A program made the position numbers and the translations under genes. 64,000 bases of DNA. Source: Bacillota bacterium (GTDB lineage: Bacteria > Bacillota > Clostridia > DSM-8532). Of this stretch, positions 23,697-32,404 are shown piece after piece. The notes under the pieces were generated by a model. The model had not been told where the DNA came from, ran no database searches, and was given only the letters and a program-made list of their open reading frames with translations. Each line of letters starts with the position of its first letter. Position 1 is the first letter of the stretch. The stretch spans positions 1 through 64,000 of the forward strand of contig JAEZLR010000035.1 in assembly GCA_023415205.1 (NCBI GenBank), written 5' to 3'.

Positions 23697-24854
23697 TTAC
23701 GCTTTCTTGGCCAGTTCCTCATGTAAACTGCTGAGGGTCTCAATAATGGGAAGGTGCTGAGGACAGGCCTCTTCACAGGCCCCGCACGCAATACATTGAC
23801 TAGCATCCTGATTCTTGTTCATAAGCTCCTTGTATCTGCTACGGGCTACCGATTCAGAATTTGCATGAGCCGAATGAGCATAATTGTACTGGCTGAAGCA
23901 TCCGGGAATATTCACTCCCTGAGGACAGGGCATACAATAATTGCAGCCTGTGCAACCAATGAGCTTCTTGTTATGCCAGCTTGTAGCAATGTCATCAATA
24001 AAGCTTAAGTCCTCCTGGGATAAATGATTAGGTACCATGTCGGCTGCGCTGCAAAGGGCGATGTTGTCCTCCACCTGCTCCATGGTGCTCATACCCGAGA
24101 GAATGGTGGATACCTCGGGGCGGTGCGCAAGCCATCTCAAGGCCCACTCCACAGGCCTGTATTGAGCAGGATGCTCCTCCATCTTTGTAAGAAGGTCTTT
24201 GGGAACCCCGTTGACCAACCGCCCGCCCCGCAAGGGCTCCATAATGATAACGCCTAGGTTCTTTTGGGCGGCACGCTCAAGCCCCGCAAGCCCAGCCTGA
24301 TAATCGGTATCCAGGTAGTTAAGCTGAATCTGGCAGAAGTCCCAGTCATACGCGTCAAGAATCTCCATAAAGAGATCCTGTTCGTCATGGAAGCTAAAAC
24401 CGAAGTATTTGATCTTCCCTGCTTTTTTGGCTTCCATGGCTTTCTCCCACAGATTTAAGCGCTTGAAGGTTTCGTAGCTGTCCTCGTCCAGACAATGCTG
24501 CAGATAAAAATCAATATGATCGGTCTTGAGCTTTTCAAGTTGCTTATCAAGGTAATAGTCCCAATCTTCGGGTTTTTTCATCAGCCAGGTAGGACTTTTT
24601 GTGGCCAGCATGACTTTTTCACGATAACCTTCCTGAAGAGCAATGCCTGTGATAATTTCCGACTCGCCGTTATGATAGGGCCAAGCGGTATCCACATAAT
24701 TGACCCCTTGATCAATAGCATGGCGAATCATTTTCACGGCTTCATCCTCGTCTATAACGGCGGATTTGCCTTTTTTCACCACCGGAAGGCGCATTACTCC
24801 AAAACCCAATAATGATGGGCTGAGATTTAGCTTACCAAAATGACGGTATTGCAT
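23697..24854 (-). CDS. Aldo/keto reductase with C-terminal ferredoxin-like [4Fe-4S] domain
   Basis: The protein has 385 residues. The barrel has the Asp in YVDTAWPYHNGESE with the catalytic Tyr (WPYHNGE), the Lys in MLATKSP and the His in FYLQHCLD. This is the AKR catalytic tetrad, giving NAD(P)H-dependent carbonyl reduction. The last ~95 residues hold two cysteine groups, CTGCNYCMPCPQGVNIP and CIACGACEEACP, typical of the clostridial AKR-ferredoxin type. These proteins are common in anaerobes, but substrates are mostly unknown. It diverges from a merR gene, with a MerR-type 19-bp-spacer promoter between them, so it is probably activated by that regulator. Confidence 0.9.
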   Translation of the reverse strand: MQYRHFGKLNLSPSLLGFGVMRLPVVKKGKSAVIDEDEAVKMIRHAIDQGVNYVDTAWPYHNGESEIITGIALQEGYREKVMLATKSPTWLMKKPEDWDYYLDKQLEKLKTDHIDFYLQHCLDEDSYETFKRLNLWEKAMEAKKAGKIKYFGFSFHDEQDLFMEILDAYDWDFCQIQLNYLDTDYQAGLAGLERAAQKNLGVIIMEPLRGGRLVNGVPKDLLTKMEEHPAQYRPVEWALRWLAHRPEVSTILSGMSTMEQVEDNIALCSAADMVPNHLSQEDLSFIDDIATSWHNKKLIGCTGCNYCMPCPQGVNIPGCFSQYNYAHSAHANSESVARSRYKELMNKNQDASQCIACGACEEACPQHLPIIETLSSLHEELAKKA

Positions 24855-24904
24855 TTAAGTCACACTCCTTTATTGACACCTTTATCTTTAAAGTATACGT
24901 TTAT

Positions 24905-24935
24905 TATATATCACTTAGAGTAAACTCTAAGTCAA
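24905..24935 (-). promoter_or_regulatory. MerR-type promoter and operator for the aldo/keto reductase
   Basis: On the minus strand TTGACT (24930-24935) and TATATA (24905-24910) are separated by 19 bp, the over-long spacer typical of MerR-activated promoters. The perfect palindrome CTTAGAGT-AA-ACTCTAAG, in plus-strand sense, fills the spacer. The merR gene lies directly on the other side. Confidence 0.8.
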
Positions 24936-24958
24936 GCTGTTCTTTAGGGGAGTTTTTT

Positions 24959-25321
24959 ATGGAATGGACGATTCAGGAACTTGCTGATAAGGTGGGGGTA
25001 ACGAGCCATACCCTCCGCTATTATGAAAAAATAGGACTTCTTCGCAATATCAAGCGAAAGGAGAACGGTGTACGCCTTTATTCGGAATATGATTTATCCT
25101 GGCTTGAGCTCATTCGATGCCTTAGGAATACGGGTATGCCCATTGAAGGCATCCGTCAGGTTGTTGACCTCAGCCTACAGGGGGACCATACCATCCCTGC
25201 CCGGAAGCAGATTCTTAAGGAACACCGCCACAAGGTAGAACAGCAGATGGAGGAACTGCAGAATTATCTTAAAAAAATTGATGGAAAGCTAAAATGGTAT
25301 AGCCAGAAGGTACCTGACTGA
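24959..25321 (+). CDS. MerR family transcriptional regulator
   Basis: The protein has 120 residues. The first 70 form a MerR winged helix (TIQELADKVGVTSHTLRYYEKIGLL), followed by a coiled-coil dimerisation helix (KEHRHKVEQQMEELQNYLKKIDGKL). It lacks the Cys residues of metal-sensing MerR proteins and has almost no effector domain. It fits the small AdhR/YfmP-like group that responds to aldehydes or electrophiles and controls adjacent oxidoreductases. It is divergent from the aldo/keto reductase gene across the palindrome at 24913-24932. Confidence 0.88.
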   Translation: MEWTIQELADKVGVTSHTLRYYEKIGLLRNIKRKENGVRLYSEYDLSWLELIRCLRNTGMPIEGIRQVVDLSLQGDHTIPARKQILKEHRHKVEQQMEELQNYLKKIDGKLKWYSQKVPD

Positions 25322-25376
25322 TTTCCCATAGTAAAAGCATAAGCCTAAGAATAACCACAAGGATAAGGTGAGAGCC

Positions 25377-26309
25377 ATGATTATTACTGTCACACTTAAT
25401 CCGGCCGTGGATAAGACTGTCGTCCTTCCTTCTTTTGAAGTGGGGAGGATCAACAGGGTGGCCTCCATGCGCTCGGATGCCGGAGGAAAAGGCATCAATG
25501 TTTCCAAGGTGATACATACCCTGGGGGGAAAGAGTAAGGCCATTGGCCTCTTAGCAGGTCGGGCCGGGGACACTATCAAGGGATATCTGGATGCTCTGGG
25601 CATAGAAAACAACTTCCTCTTTGTTGAAGGGGAAACCCGAACCAACCTCAAGATTCTTGACAATGGGGCAAAAACAACCACCGAAGTTAACGAGTCCGGC
25701 CCCGATGTAAGTCCCCATGACCTTTTAAAGCTGGAGGCTCTCCTCAGGGCAGAAATAAGGGAGGGGGATGTGGTTGTTATCTCCGGAAGCGTTCCCCCGA
25801 GTGTGGATACCGATATCTATCAAAGATTGATAGAAGCTTGTCGGGTATTGGGTGCACGGACGATTTTGGATGCGGACGGCGAGCTTTTAAAAAAGGGTGT
25901 CAAGGCTGGGCCGTATCTGTTAAAACCCAATATTCATGAGCTTGAAGGGCTAGCTGGGAAAAAGCTTAACAGTGTCCAAGAGATTCTCCATACGGCTAGA
26001 GCCTTATTGCAAAGTCATTCCATCCATCAGGTGGTCGTCTCGATGGGAGATAAAGGAGCCCTGTACATTGAGACACAGCAGGCCTTCCTTGCCCATGGCA
26101 TCCAGGTTGAGGCCAAGAGTACCGTTGGGGCAGGGGATGCCATGGTGGCGGCTTTGGCTCTTTCTCTTGAACAAGGCCATGAATGGGACACCACCATTAG
26201 GCTTTCTATGGCCGCTGGGATTGCCAATGTTCTGACCTCGGGCTCTCAAGCTGCCCCTTATGAATCAGTGGTGGAAAAGATGGAGCGTATCCAGTATTCC
26301 AGACTATAG
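25377..26309 (+). CDS. fruK: 1-phosphofructokinase (PfkB family)
   Basis: The protein has 310 residues. It phosphorylates fructose 1-phosphate, or a similar sugar phosphate, with ATP. The opening ITVTLNPAVDKT, the glycine loop DAGGKGINVS and the signature STVGAGDAMVAALAL with catalytic Asp in GAGD are typical of FruK/LacC-type PfkB kinases. FruK is more likely than tagatose 6-phosphate kinase (LacC) from overall appearance, but no fruR or PTS genes are nearby to confirm it. The ATG at 25377 has AAGG eight nt upstream; GTG at 25368 overlaps the ribosome binding site. The preceding merR gene ends 55 bp upstream. Confidence 0.82.
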   Translation: MIITVTLNPAVDKTVVLPSFEVGRINRVASMRSDAGGKGINVSKVIHTLGGKSKAIGLLAGRAGDTIKGYLDALGIENNFLFVEGETRTNLKILDNGAKTTTEVNESGPDVSPHDLLKLEALLRAEIREGDVVVISGSVPPSVDTDIYQRLIEACRVLGARTILDADGELLKKGVKAGPYLLKPNIHELEGLAGKKLNSVQEILHTARALLQSHSIHQVVVSMGDKGALYIETQQAFLAHGIQVEAKSTVGAGDAMVAALALSLEQGHEWDTTIRLSMAAGIANVLTSGSQAAPYESVVEKMERIQYSRL

Positions 26310-26460
26310 GGTTTTTTAGCCAAGACCGGCTTCCCGGGTTTATACTGGGGTATCAAATTATCGGTGCAAAGGAGCCTTACCATGGAAGGGTACTTTCCTT
26401 TTGTACCGGCTAAGTGGGCCCGGCCTGCCTGAGATTTGTCAGATGGTTTTTTTGGTTATG
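26310..26460 (+). other. Non-coding stretch after fruK with a weak terminator-like end
   Basis: No gene is seen. The stretch is G+C-rich with several short inverted repeats (GGTAC/GTACC, CCGGG/CCCGG). Its end, CTGA-GATTTG-TCAG-ATGG followed by seven T residues, could terminate fruK. It matches no riboswitch class that I can name. Confidence 0.4.
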
Positions 26461-26488
26461 TTTTAAGGTAATTAATGAGTATTGTTTA

Positions 26489-26632
26489 GTCAAGCTGCAG
26501 GACTCATTCCCGTCCACGGCCTTTTTCATGGGTAATTATATATTCCGTCGGTTAACTGATAGAAGGCTGCCTTTTACGGGTCAGTGACTTGACGTGGTGT
26601 GAGCCGCAGAGTGAATCTGTGGCTTTTTGTTT
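26489..26632 (+). ncRNA. Possible structured RNA ending in a terminator
   Basis: GTCAAG (26489-26494) can pair with CTTGAC (26588-26593), and inside it CCCGT (26509-26513) with ACGGG (26576-26580). A clear terminator follows: AGCCGCAGA (26602-26610), loop GTGAA, TCTGTGGCT (26616-26624), then TTTTT. The tetR promoter starts only after it, so this is either a separate small RNA or the end of a long fruK 3' untranslated region. No known family is recognised. Confidence 0.4.
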
Positions 26633-26687
26633 TATAAGCCTTGTGATGGATCGGGTCCCTTTCTTAAAAATGAACAACCGTTTGGTA

Positions 26688-26716
26688 TTGATTTTTCTCA
26701 ATCATCGATTTATAAT
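26688..26716 (+). promoter_or_regulatory. Promoter of the tetR-MMPL operon
   Basis: TTGATT (26688-26693) and a perfect TATAAT (26711-26716) are spaced by 17 bp. It lies 33 bp before the tetR start. The flanking ATTGA/TCAAT inverted repeat could be part of the TetR site. Confidence 0.7.
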
Positions 26717-26748
26717 AAAAGAAAACAATAATGAATAGGTGTTCAGTA

Positions 26749-27327
26749 ATGCAGATACAAAAGGATGAGATTCGCCAAAAGATTAATGAGGCAGCGCTAG
26801 AGGAGTTTCTTGTGTCCGGATATTCCCAGTCCTCCATGCGGAATATCGCAGCGGCAGCGGGGATTACCGTGGGGAATATCTACTCCTATTTTTCAGGCAA
26901 GGAGCACTTGTTTGAAAGCCTTCTTTCAGATACAGTGGACAAGCTGCACCAATTGATTACCATGGAAGTTTCCTCGGAGGATCCCTTATCCTCTTCGAGC
27001 ATTGGGGAGATGACCCATGCCATTGCCAAAGTCTTTATGGAGGACAGAATAGAATTTCTCATTCTCATGGATGGCAGTTCCGGCTCAAAGTATGAAAATA
27101 TCAAAGCCCGTCTGGTTGAGTTGGTCTGCCATCGTATTCACCAGGAGCTGATGCCTAGACTACATATTAAGCTGATGGATGAAATTCTTTCCGACTCCTT
27201 GGCTATAGCCGTTATTGAAGGCCTGATCACCATTTTTAGAAAGTGTGGTGAGGATTATGAAAGGCTTGAGCTTCTGTTGTCGGAATTTCTAATGGTTATT
27301 TTCGGCGATATACTAAAAAGGCTATAA
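26749..27327 (+). CDS. TetR family transcriptional regulator
   Basis: The protein has 192 residues. The helix-turn-helix is at residues ~10-55 (INEAALEEFLVSGYSQSSMRNIAAAAGITVGNIYSYFSGKEHLF). It is followed by MMPL and heptad-repeat export genes with gaps of 13 and 1 bp, so it almost certainly autoregulates this operon. The ATG at 26749 has AATAGGTG upstream; an earlier ATG at 26731 overlaps that site and is unlikely. The ligand is unknown. Confidence 0.88.
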   Translation: MQIQKDEIRQKINEAALEEFLVSGYSQSSMRNIAAAAGITVGNIYSYFSGKEHLFESLLSDTVDKLHQLITMEVSSEDPLSSSSIGEMTHAIAKVFMEDRIEFLILMDGSSGSKYENIKARLVELVCHRIHQELMPRLHIKLMDEILSDSLAIAVIEGLITIFRKCGEDYERLELLLSEFLMVIFGDILKRL

Positions 27328-27340
27328 GGGGGGAAGACCC

Positions 27341-29428
27341 ATGGATGCATTAACCCACTACTTCATCAAACATCGGTGGACAATCCTGATTATCTTTGGG
27401 GTATTAGTGGCTATAAGCCTGATAGCCATGCAAACAGTTACCGTGAACTATGACCTGGCTGAATATCTTCCCGAGAGCTCCATGACCAAGAGGGCAATCG
27501 CTGTTATGAGCGATGAGTTCGGTTATCCAGGTATGGCCGATGTAATGGTTGAGGATATCACCATTCCCCAGGCTCTTGAGCTTAAACAAAAACTCAAGGC
27601 CATTGAGGGTGTCAAATCTGTCACCTGGCTGGATGATGTGGTTGATGTCACCCTGCCCGAAAGCATGCTGGAGGGAGCCTATCTTAAGAGCTTCTATCAA
27701 GCCCAGTCTGCATTGTTCAAGGTTGAGTTTGTCGAGAATGACTATAGCCTTAAAACCGGTGAGGCACTATCGGATATCAGAAAAGTTATCGGGGAGAAGG
27801 CCATCATTTCAGGGACAGCCGAAGATTCCCGTAATATGCGGGAGGTGATGAGCCATGAAATCTTTATGATTATTCTCGTTGTATTGCCGCTTTGTGTGCT
27901 GATTCTCATGTTTGCTTCCACCTCCTGGCTTGAACCCTTTCTTTATCTTGGGGTCATTGGTGTTTCCATTGCCATCAACATGGGAACAAATATTATTTTC
28001 AGCCAGATTTCTTTTATCACCCGCGCTTTGACGGCTGTTCTTCAGCTAGCAGTTTCCTTGGATTACTCCTTGTTTTTGTTCCATCGCTATAGCGAAGAAC
28101 GTCAGCAGGGACATGATGTCATGGAAGCCCTTAAAATTGCTGTAAGAAACTCCCTTTCCTCCATTTCAGCCAGCGCCCTCACCACCATTGCAGGATTTTT
28201 AACCCTCCTTTTCATGCAGTACAGGATTGGAACGGATCTCGGGCTTGTTTTGGCCAAGGGTATCCTATTAAGCTTTTTGTGCGTCCTGATTCTGATGCCC
28301 GTATTGATCTATATCTTTAACGGGCTCATCGACAAGACCAGCCATAAACCCTTTGTTCCTTCCTTTAAAGGACTGGGTAGGGGTGTCGTCAGATTCCGGG
28401 GGGTCATCGTACTCCTGGCTGTTTTAATAGCCATTCCCGCCTTTTTGGCCCAAAGCCACAATACCTACCTGTATGGTGATACCTCGGGAAGCTCTAGCCA
28501 AGGTGAAAGTGCCCTCGCAAGGGAGCGAATGGAAGAAAGGTTTGGGATTTATAATCCGGTCATGCTTCTCGTTCCTCAAGGGGATACGGCGTCTGAGGTA
28601 AATATGGCCAGTGAGTTGAAGGGCCAGAGAACTATACGGGAGGTTCAGGCTTTGGTGACCCTGGCTGATGATAAGCTGCCAAGGGCCATATTGCCCCAAT
28701 CGGTCAGGGATCAGTTTCAGTCAGAGAGCTATAGCCGTATGATTGTGCTGATCAATAGCAGTGGGGAAACCCCCGAGAGCTATGATGCCGTGGAATTCAT
28801 CAAAGAGACCGCTCAAAAATATTATCCCGATCAATGGCTGGTTGCAGGGAAATCCACCAGCATCTCAGATATTAAGGAGAGTGTGGAAAAAGACAATACG
28901 CTGGTCATGCTTTTTTCCATTCTGTCTGTGGGGCTCATTGTGCTGGTGACCTTCAGATCTTTATCCATTCCTGTCCTTCTGGTTTCGGTGATACAGGTGG
29001 CCATTTGGATCAACATGAGCGTGCCTTACTTTGAGGGTTCTAGCTTAGTATATATTGGCTATCTGGTGGTCAGCTCACTTCAGCTTGGAGCGACAATAGA
29101 TTATGCCATTCTTCTAACCAACCGTTATATGGAGTACCGACGAGAAGAATCTCCTAAGCAGGCGGCTGTCTCGGCTATAAAAACAGCAGGTATTTCCATC
29201 ACTGTATCGGCACTTATTCTTGCGGTAGCCGGGTTTTCTGAGGGCATGATCTCCCAGATCAGCGCCATCAGTGCTATAGGAAATCTTCTGGGAAGAGGCG
29301 CAGCCTTGTCCGGGCTTTTGGTACTTCTCGTCCTGCCTGCGGTACTTGTCCTTTTTGACAAGGCTATAATGCATACAACCCTTCATGCAAGTAAATTAGA
29401 CTCTCACCAAAGAAAGGAGAGCGTTTGA
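27341..29428 (+). CDS. MMPL/RND family transporter (YdfJ-like)
   Basis: The protein has 695 residues with about twelve membrane segments in two repeats, each with a large outside loop. The RND-type proton relay region is seen as LQLAVSLDYSLFLFHRY and LQLGATIDYAILLTNRY, one Asp-Tyr pair per half, as in MMPL lipid and drug exporters. Family members move lipids, siderophores or antimicrobials out of the membrane; the substrate here is unknown. GGGG precedes the ATG. It belongs with the upstream tetR and the downstream heptad-repeat protein in a three-gene operon. Confidence 0.9.
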   Translation: MDALTHYFIKHRWTILIIFGVLVAISLIAMQTVTVNYDLAEYLPESSMTKRAIAVMSDEFGYPGMADVMVEDITIPQALELKQKLKAIEGVKSVTWLDDVVDVTLPESMLEGAYLKSFYQAQSALFKVEFVENDYSLKTGEALSDIRKVIGEKAIISGTAEDSRNMREVMSHEIFMIILVVLPLCVLILMFASTSWLEPFLYLGVIGVSIAINMGTNIIFSQISFITRALTAVLQLAVSLDYSLFLFHRYSEERQQGHDVMEALKIAVRNSLSSISASALTTIAGFLTLLFMQYRIGTDLGLVLAKGILLSFLCVLILMPVLIYIFNGLIDKTSHKPFVPSFKGLGRGVVRFRGVIVLLAVLIAIPAFLAQSHNTYLYGDTSGSSSQGESALARERMEERFGIYNPVMLLVPQGDTASEVNMASELKGQRTIREVQALVTLADDKLPRAILPQSVRDQFQSESYSRMIVLINSSGETPESYDAVEFIKETAQKYYPDQWLVAGKSTSISDIKESVEKDNTLVMLFSILSVGLIVLVTFRSLSIPVLLVSVIQVAIWINMSVPYFEGSSLVYIGYLVVSSLQLGATIDYAILLTNRYMEYRREESPKQAAVSAIKTAGISITVSALILAVAGFSEGMISQISAISAIGNLLGRGAALSGLLVLLVLPAVLVLFDKAIMHTTLHASKLDSHQRKESV

Positions 29429-29429
29429 T

Positions 29430-31019
29430 ATGAAAAAAAGGATTTGCCAGCTCCTATCCCTTATCCTGGTTGCTTCATTGGTGAGTATACCAGGTGCCTC
29501 TGGTAGCACAGTTGAAGGCAGCTTGCTAGCGGCAGTTGCTTCTTCATCAGTCCCAACGGTTGCGTTTTCCAAGGATGAGACGGTATATGCCTCCATGAAT
29601 CACGATGGAACCCTGGCGAGGGTCAGTGTGGTTAACCGATTGGAGACACGCTCAACAGGTCAGTATATCGATTACGGGGTATATTCTGAAATCAAGAATC
29701 TAACCAACAGCCTTGTGCCCAGGATAGAAGAAAACAAGGTGGTATGGGAGCTCCCCTCATCAGATGAAGGCTTTTATTATGAGGGACTTTTGGAAAGTGC
29801 CCAATTGCCCTTCACTTTTACCATCGCCTACACCCTTGATGGAAAAACCTTAAACCCGCAGGAATTGTTAGGCAAGAGCGGCAGGCTTGAAATAAACATA
29901 CAGGTAAAGGCCAATGACAAGGCGGCAGACTATTTCAAAAAGCATTTCATGGCGCAGATACAAATCCCTCTGTCCCTGGATAAATGCAGCAATATTAAAG
30001 CCGACGGAGCGCAAAGCGTTATATCGGGGAGGACCAACACCCTGGCCTTTATGGTATTACCGGGAGCAAGTCAGGACTTCACTCTTTCAATGGATGCCCG
30101 TGCCTTTGAGATGGACAGCATAACGGCCAGCTTCATCCCTATGGACATCAAAAGCCTGATGGGGCTTGATCTGCAGGGAGTGGCTTCGGACACTGAGGAC
30201 TTATCAGCCGGAACGGAGGCATTGGTAAAAGGGACGCAGCAGCTTGAGGATGGGATTGTCAGGCTGGTGGACGGACTAAAAAACACCTCTTCCGGTATGG
30301 CTCAGATCATTAAGGGGAGCAAGGAGTTCCAATCAGGGCTAGTAGCCTATGTCCAAGGGATTGGCGCATTAAGCACCAACCTAGCGCAGTTAGGACAAGG
30401 CATGACCCAACTCGGTCAAAAGGGGCCGCAGCTTCTTGATGGATATACTCAATTGTCGGGCGGAACCCAGCAGATGTTGGATGTGCTTTTGGCTTCAATT
30501 CCTCCGGAACAGCAAGGGTTTTATCAAGAACAGGTAGCGCATCTAAAAAAACAGCTTCAGGAATATGGTGGGAGTCTTAATACCTATACCCAAGGAGTTT
30601 CCCAATCAGCCCAAGGCTTAGCTGCCTTGGAAGCAGGTTTAGATGAAGCGGCCCGTCAGGGTGCAGCCTTGGTTGAGGGTGGAGGACAAATCCATAATAA
30701 TCTCTCCAAACTAGGGCAGGGGATAAATGCACTTGCAGAAGGGGCTAATGCTTTGCCCGAAGGGATTAGGCAGCTTGTTGAGGGGCAGAAAAAGCTCAAT
30801 GCAGGCATTGCTGAAGCCATAAACCTGATAAAGGAGTTTAATTTCATCCAAGAAGACTCGGGAGAGAGTGTTTCGTTTGTAGACCCCAATCAGAGGGTTC
30901 ATTCCGTTCAGTTCATCATAAGAACGCCTGAACTAAGGATACAGGAGGAAAAAGCATCAGCTATTGAGGCTGTGAAACCAAAAACCTTCTGGGAGAAGCT
31001 GGTGGATCTTTTTAAGTAG
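29430..31019 (+). CDS. Exported heptad-repeat protein (YhgE/Pip-like soluble part)
   Basis: The protein has 529 residues with a signal peptide (residues 1-27, ending around PGASGS). A middle beta-rich part (~40-240) is followed by a long helical section (~250-470) with X-X-X-L-X-X-G heptads (ALVKGTQQLEDGIVRLVDG, LGQGMTQLGQKGPQLLDG), as in YhgE/Pip proteins. Unlike full YhgE it lacks the C-terminal ABC-2-like membrane block. It starts one base after the MMPL stop (TGATATG) with AAAGGAG upstream, so it is translationally linked and probably works outside the cell with the MMPL pump. Its end overlaps the convergent deacetylase gene by 8 bp. Confidence 0.82.
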   Translation: MKKRICQLLSLILVASLVSIPGASGSTVEGSLLAAVASSSVPTVAFSKDETVYASMNHDGTLARVSVVNRLETRSTGQYIDYGVYSEIKNLTNSLVPRIEENKVVWELPSSDEGFYYEGLLESAQLPFTFTIAYTLDGKTLNPQELLGKSGRLEINIQVKANDKAADYFKKHFMAQIQIPLSLDKCSNIKADGAQSVISGRTNTLAFMVLPGASQDFTLSMDARAFEMDSITASFIPMDIKSLMGLDLQGVASDTEDLSAGTEALVKGTQQLEDGIVRLVDGLKNTSSGMAQIIKGSKEFQSGLVAYVQGIGALSTNLAQLGQGMTQLGQKGPQLLDGYTQLSGGTQQMLDVLLASIPPEQQGFYQEQVAHLKKQLQEYGGSLNTYTQGVSQSAQGLAALEAGLDEAARQGAALVEGGGQIHNNLSKLGQGINALAEGANALPEGIRQLVEGQKKLNAGIAEAINLIKEFNFIQEDSGESVSFVDPNQRVHSVQFIIRTPELRIQEEKASAIEAVKPKTFWEKLVDLFK

Positions 31020-32277
31020 CGTTCAACGCAGAGGGTGATGCCTCAGGCGGAGAGGGTGATACTACGGGAGGAGAGGGTGCCTCGGACGGAGAGGGAGATG
31101 CCTCAGGAGATGAGGGTGGTGATGATTCGGGCGCAGAAGGAGATGCCTCAGGAAGTGAGGGCGATGCCTCTGGCTGTGGGGGCAATGTCTCAGAAGGCGA
31201 TGGTGTGGGCTCTAAGGTCGGCAGGGGCGTGGTGACTCTTCCGGTTAAAGCCTCAATCTTCTTACGCAAGGCCTTTCCCGTATCCTCCCCACTTACTCGG
31301 ATCCTTGGAAGACTCAGTGGGTTGTTTTTCTTTGATGCACAGCCGTATTGAGTGGTCACTGAAAAGAGGTAGCCCTGCTTTTTCACCTCTTCTATGAGGC
31401 TTTTTGAATAGCGTCCATAGGGATAACAAAAAACGGTGACAGTTTTTCCTGTAATTTCCTCAAGGCGGCTTTTGGAGGTAACAAGCTCCTGTGCCATAGC
31501 CGTATTTTCCATAGACATCAGTTGATAGTCATGGGAGACGCTATGGCTTTGAATCTCAATCAATCCTGAGTCTGAGAGTTCTTTGAGCTGTGTCTTGGTC
31601 ATGAAATTACTGCTGCCGATGGCATCGCAGATCATAAAGATACAAGCCTTCATCCCATAACTTTTAAGCAGGGGGAAGGCCAGGGTATAGCTGGACCTGT
31701 ATCCGTCATCAAAGGTAATGATCACCGGATTCTTAGGGAGAGCAACATTTTCGTTATAGTGACGGTAAAGCTCCTCGAAGGTTATGGTGCTGTAGCCAAA
31801 AGCTGCTAAAGTGGCTAACTGGTCTTCAAAAGTCTTTTCTGAAACATTAAGTCCATCGCCCTTTTTATTGCCTTCAAAGAGGTTATGATACATGAGAATA
31901 GGCACCTTGAGGCCTTTTTCAGTACTGACATACCCATTGTTCTGATCAAAGGAAGCCTCTTTTTGTCTCAGTTGCGCGCTTTGGGTAACTGCACCCCCTG
32001 GTGAGGGTGTTGAAGGTGGAATATCTGAAATGGGCCCATAGGGTGTGGGAACGGGCTCCGGAGTATATTTCGCCATGACGGATTCTGCCGCGATGGGTCT
32101 TATATCAGGCCCTGGAGCGGATAGAGGGGTTGCGGTGGGAGAAACCAAAAGGCTTACAGGGACAGATTCTTCCCACACGACTGTCCTATTCTCAATAGGG
32201 AGATTTTGTGGGGTATTACCCTGCAGAAGACTTACGGCCAGCAGAATGATCACTATGAAAGATCCTCTTCTTCTCAT
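31012..32277 (-). CDS. Exported polysaccharide deacetylase with Pro/Ser/Glu-rich tail
   Basis: The protein has 421 residues. An N-terminal signal or anchor (MRRRGSFIVIILLAVSLLQG) is followed by a Pro-rich linker and then a NodB-type deacetylase domain (~125-330). The metal-binding motifs are TFDDG and HSVSH, with CYPYG further on. It should remove acetyl groups from peptidoglycan or another surface glycan. The last ~70 residues are repeated PEASPS/PSPSE-type units, probably a wall-spanning tail; it is unusual for the spacer to follow the catalytic domain. The ATG at 32277 has AGAGG upstream. The 3' end overlaps the convergent heptad-repeat gene by 8 bp. Confidence 0.88.
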   Translation of the reverse strand: MRRRGSFIVIILLAVSLLQGNTPQNLPIENRTVVWEESVPVSLLVSPTATPLSAPGPDIRPIAAESVMAKYTPEPVPTPYGPISDIPPSTPSPGGAVTQSAQLRQKEASFDQNNGYVSTEKGLKVPILMYHNLFEGNKKGDGLNVSEKTFEDQLATLAAFGYSTITFEELYRHYNENVALPKNPVIITFDDGYRSSYTLAFPLLKSYGMKACIFMICDAIGSSNFMTKTQLKELSDSGLIEIQSHSVSHDYQLMSMENTAMAQELVTSKSRLEEITGKTVTVFCYPYGRYSKSLIEEVKKQGYLFSVTTQYGCASKKNNPLSLPRIRVSGEDTGKALRKKIEALTGRVTTPLPTLEPTPSPSETLPPQPEASPSLPEASPSAPESSPPSSPEASPSPSEAPSPPVVSPSPPEASPSALNAT

Positions 32278-32404
32278 AAAAACCTCTGGTGTCACCACAT
32301 TACTTCATTCCTACTATTTTATGGCGGCTTCCATATTTTCAGTCATTTCCTTTTGGATCGTTCCCTTCCTTTATTTCTTTATTAACAAGTGCTGGGACCA
32401 TCGA

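Noticed and set aside
26310..26460. A known riboswitch class downstream of fruK
   Set aside because: I compared it by eye with c-di-GMP, THF, TPP, NiCo, guanidine and cobalamin consensus features; none fitted convincingly.
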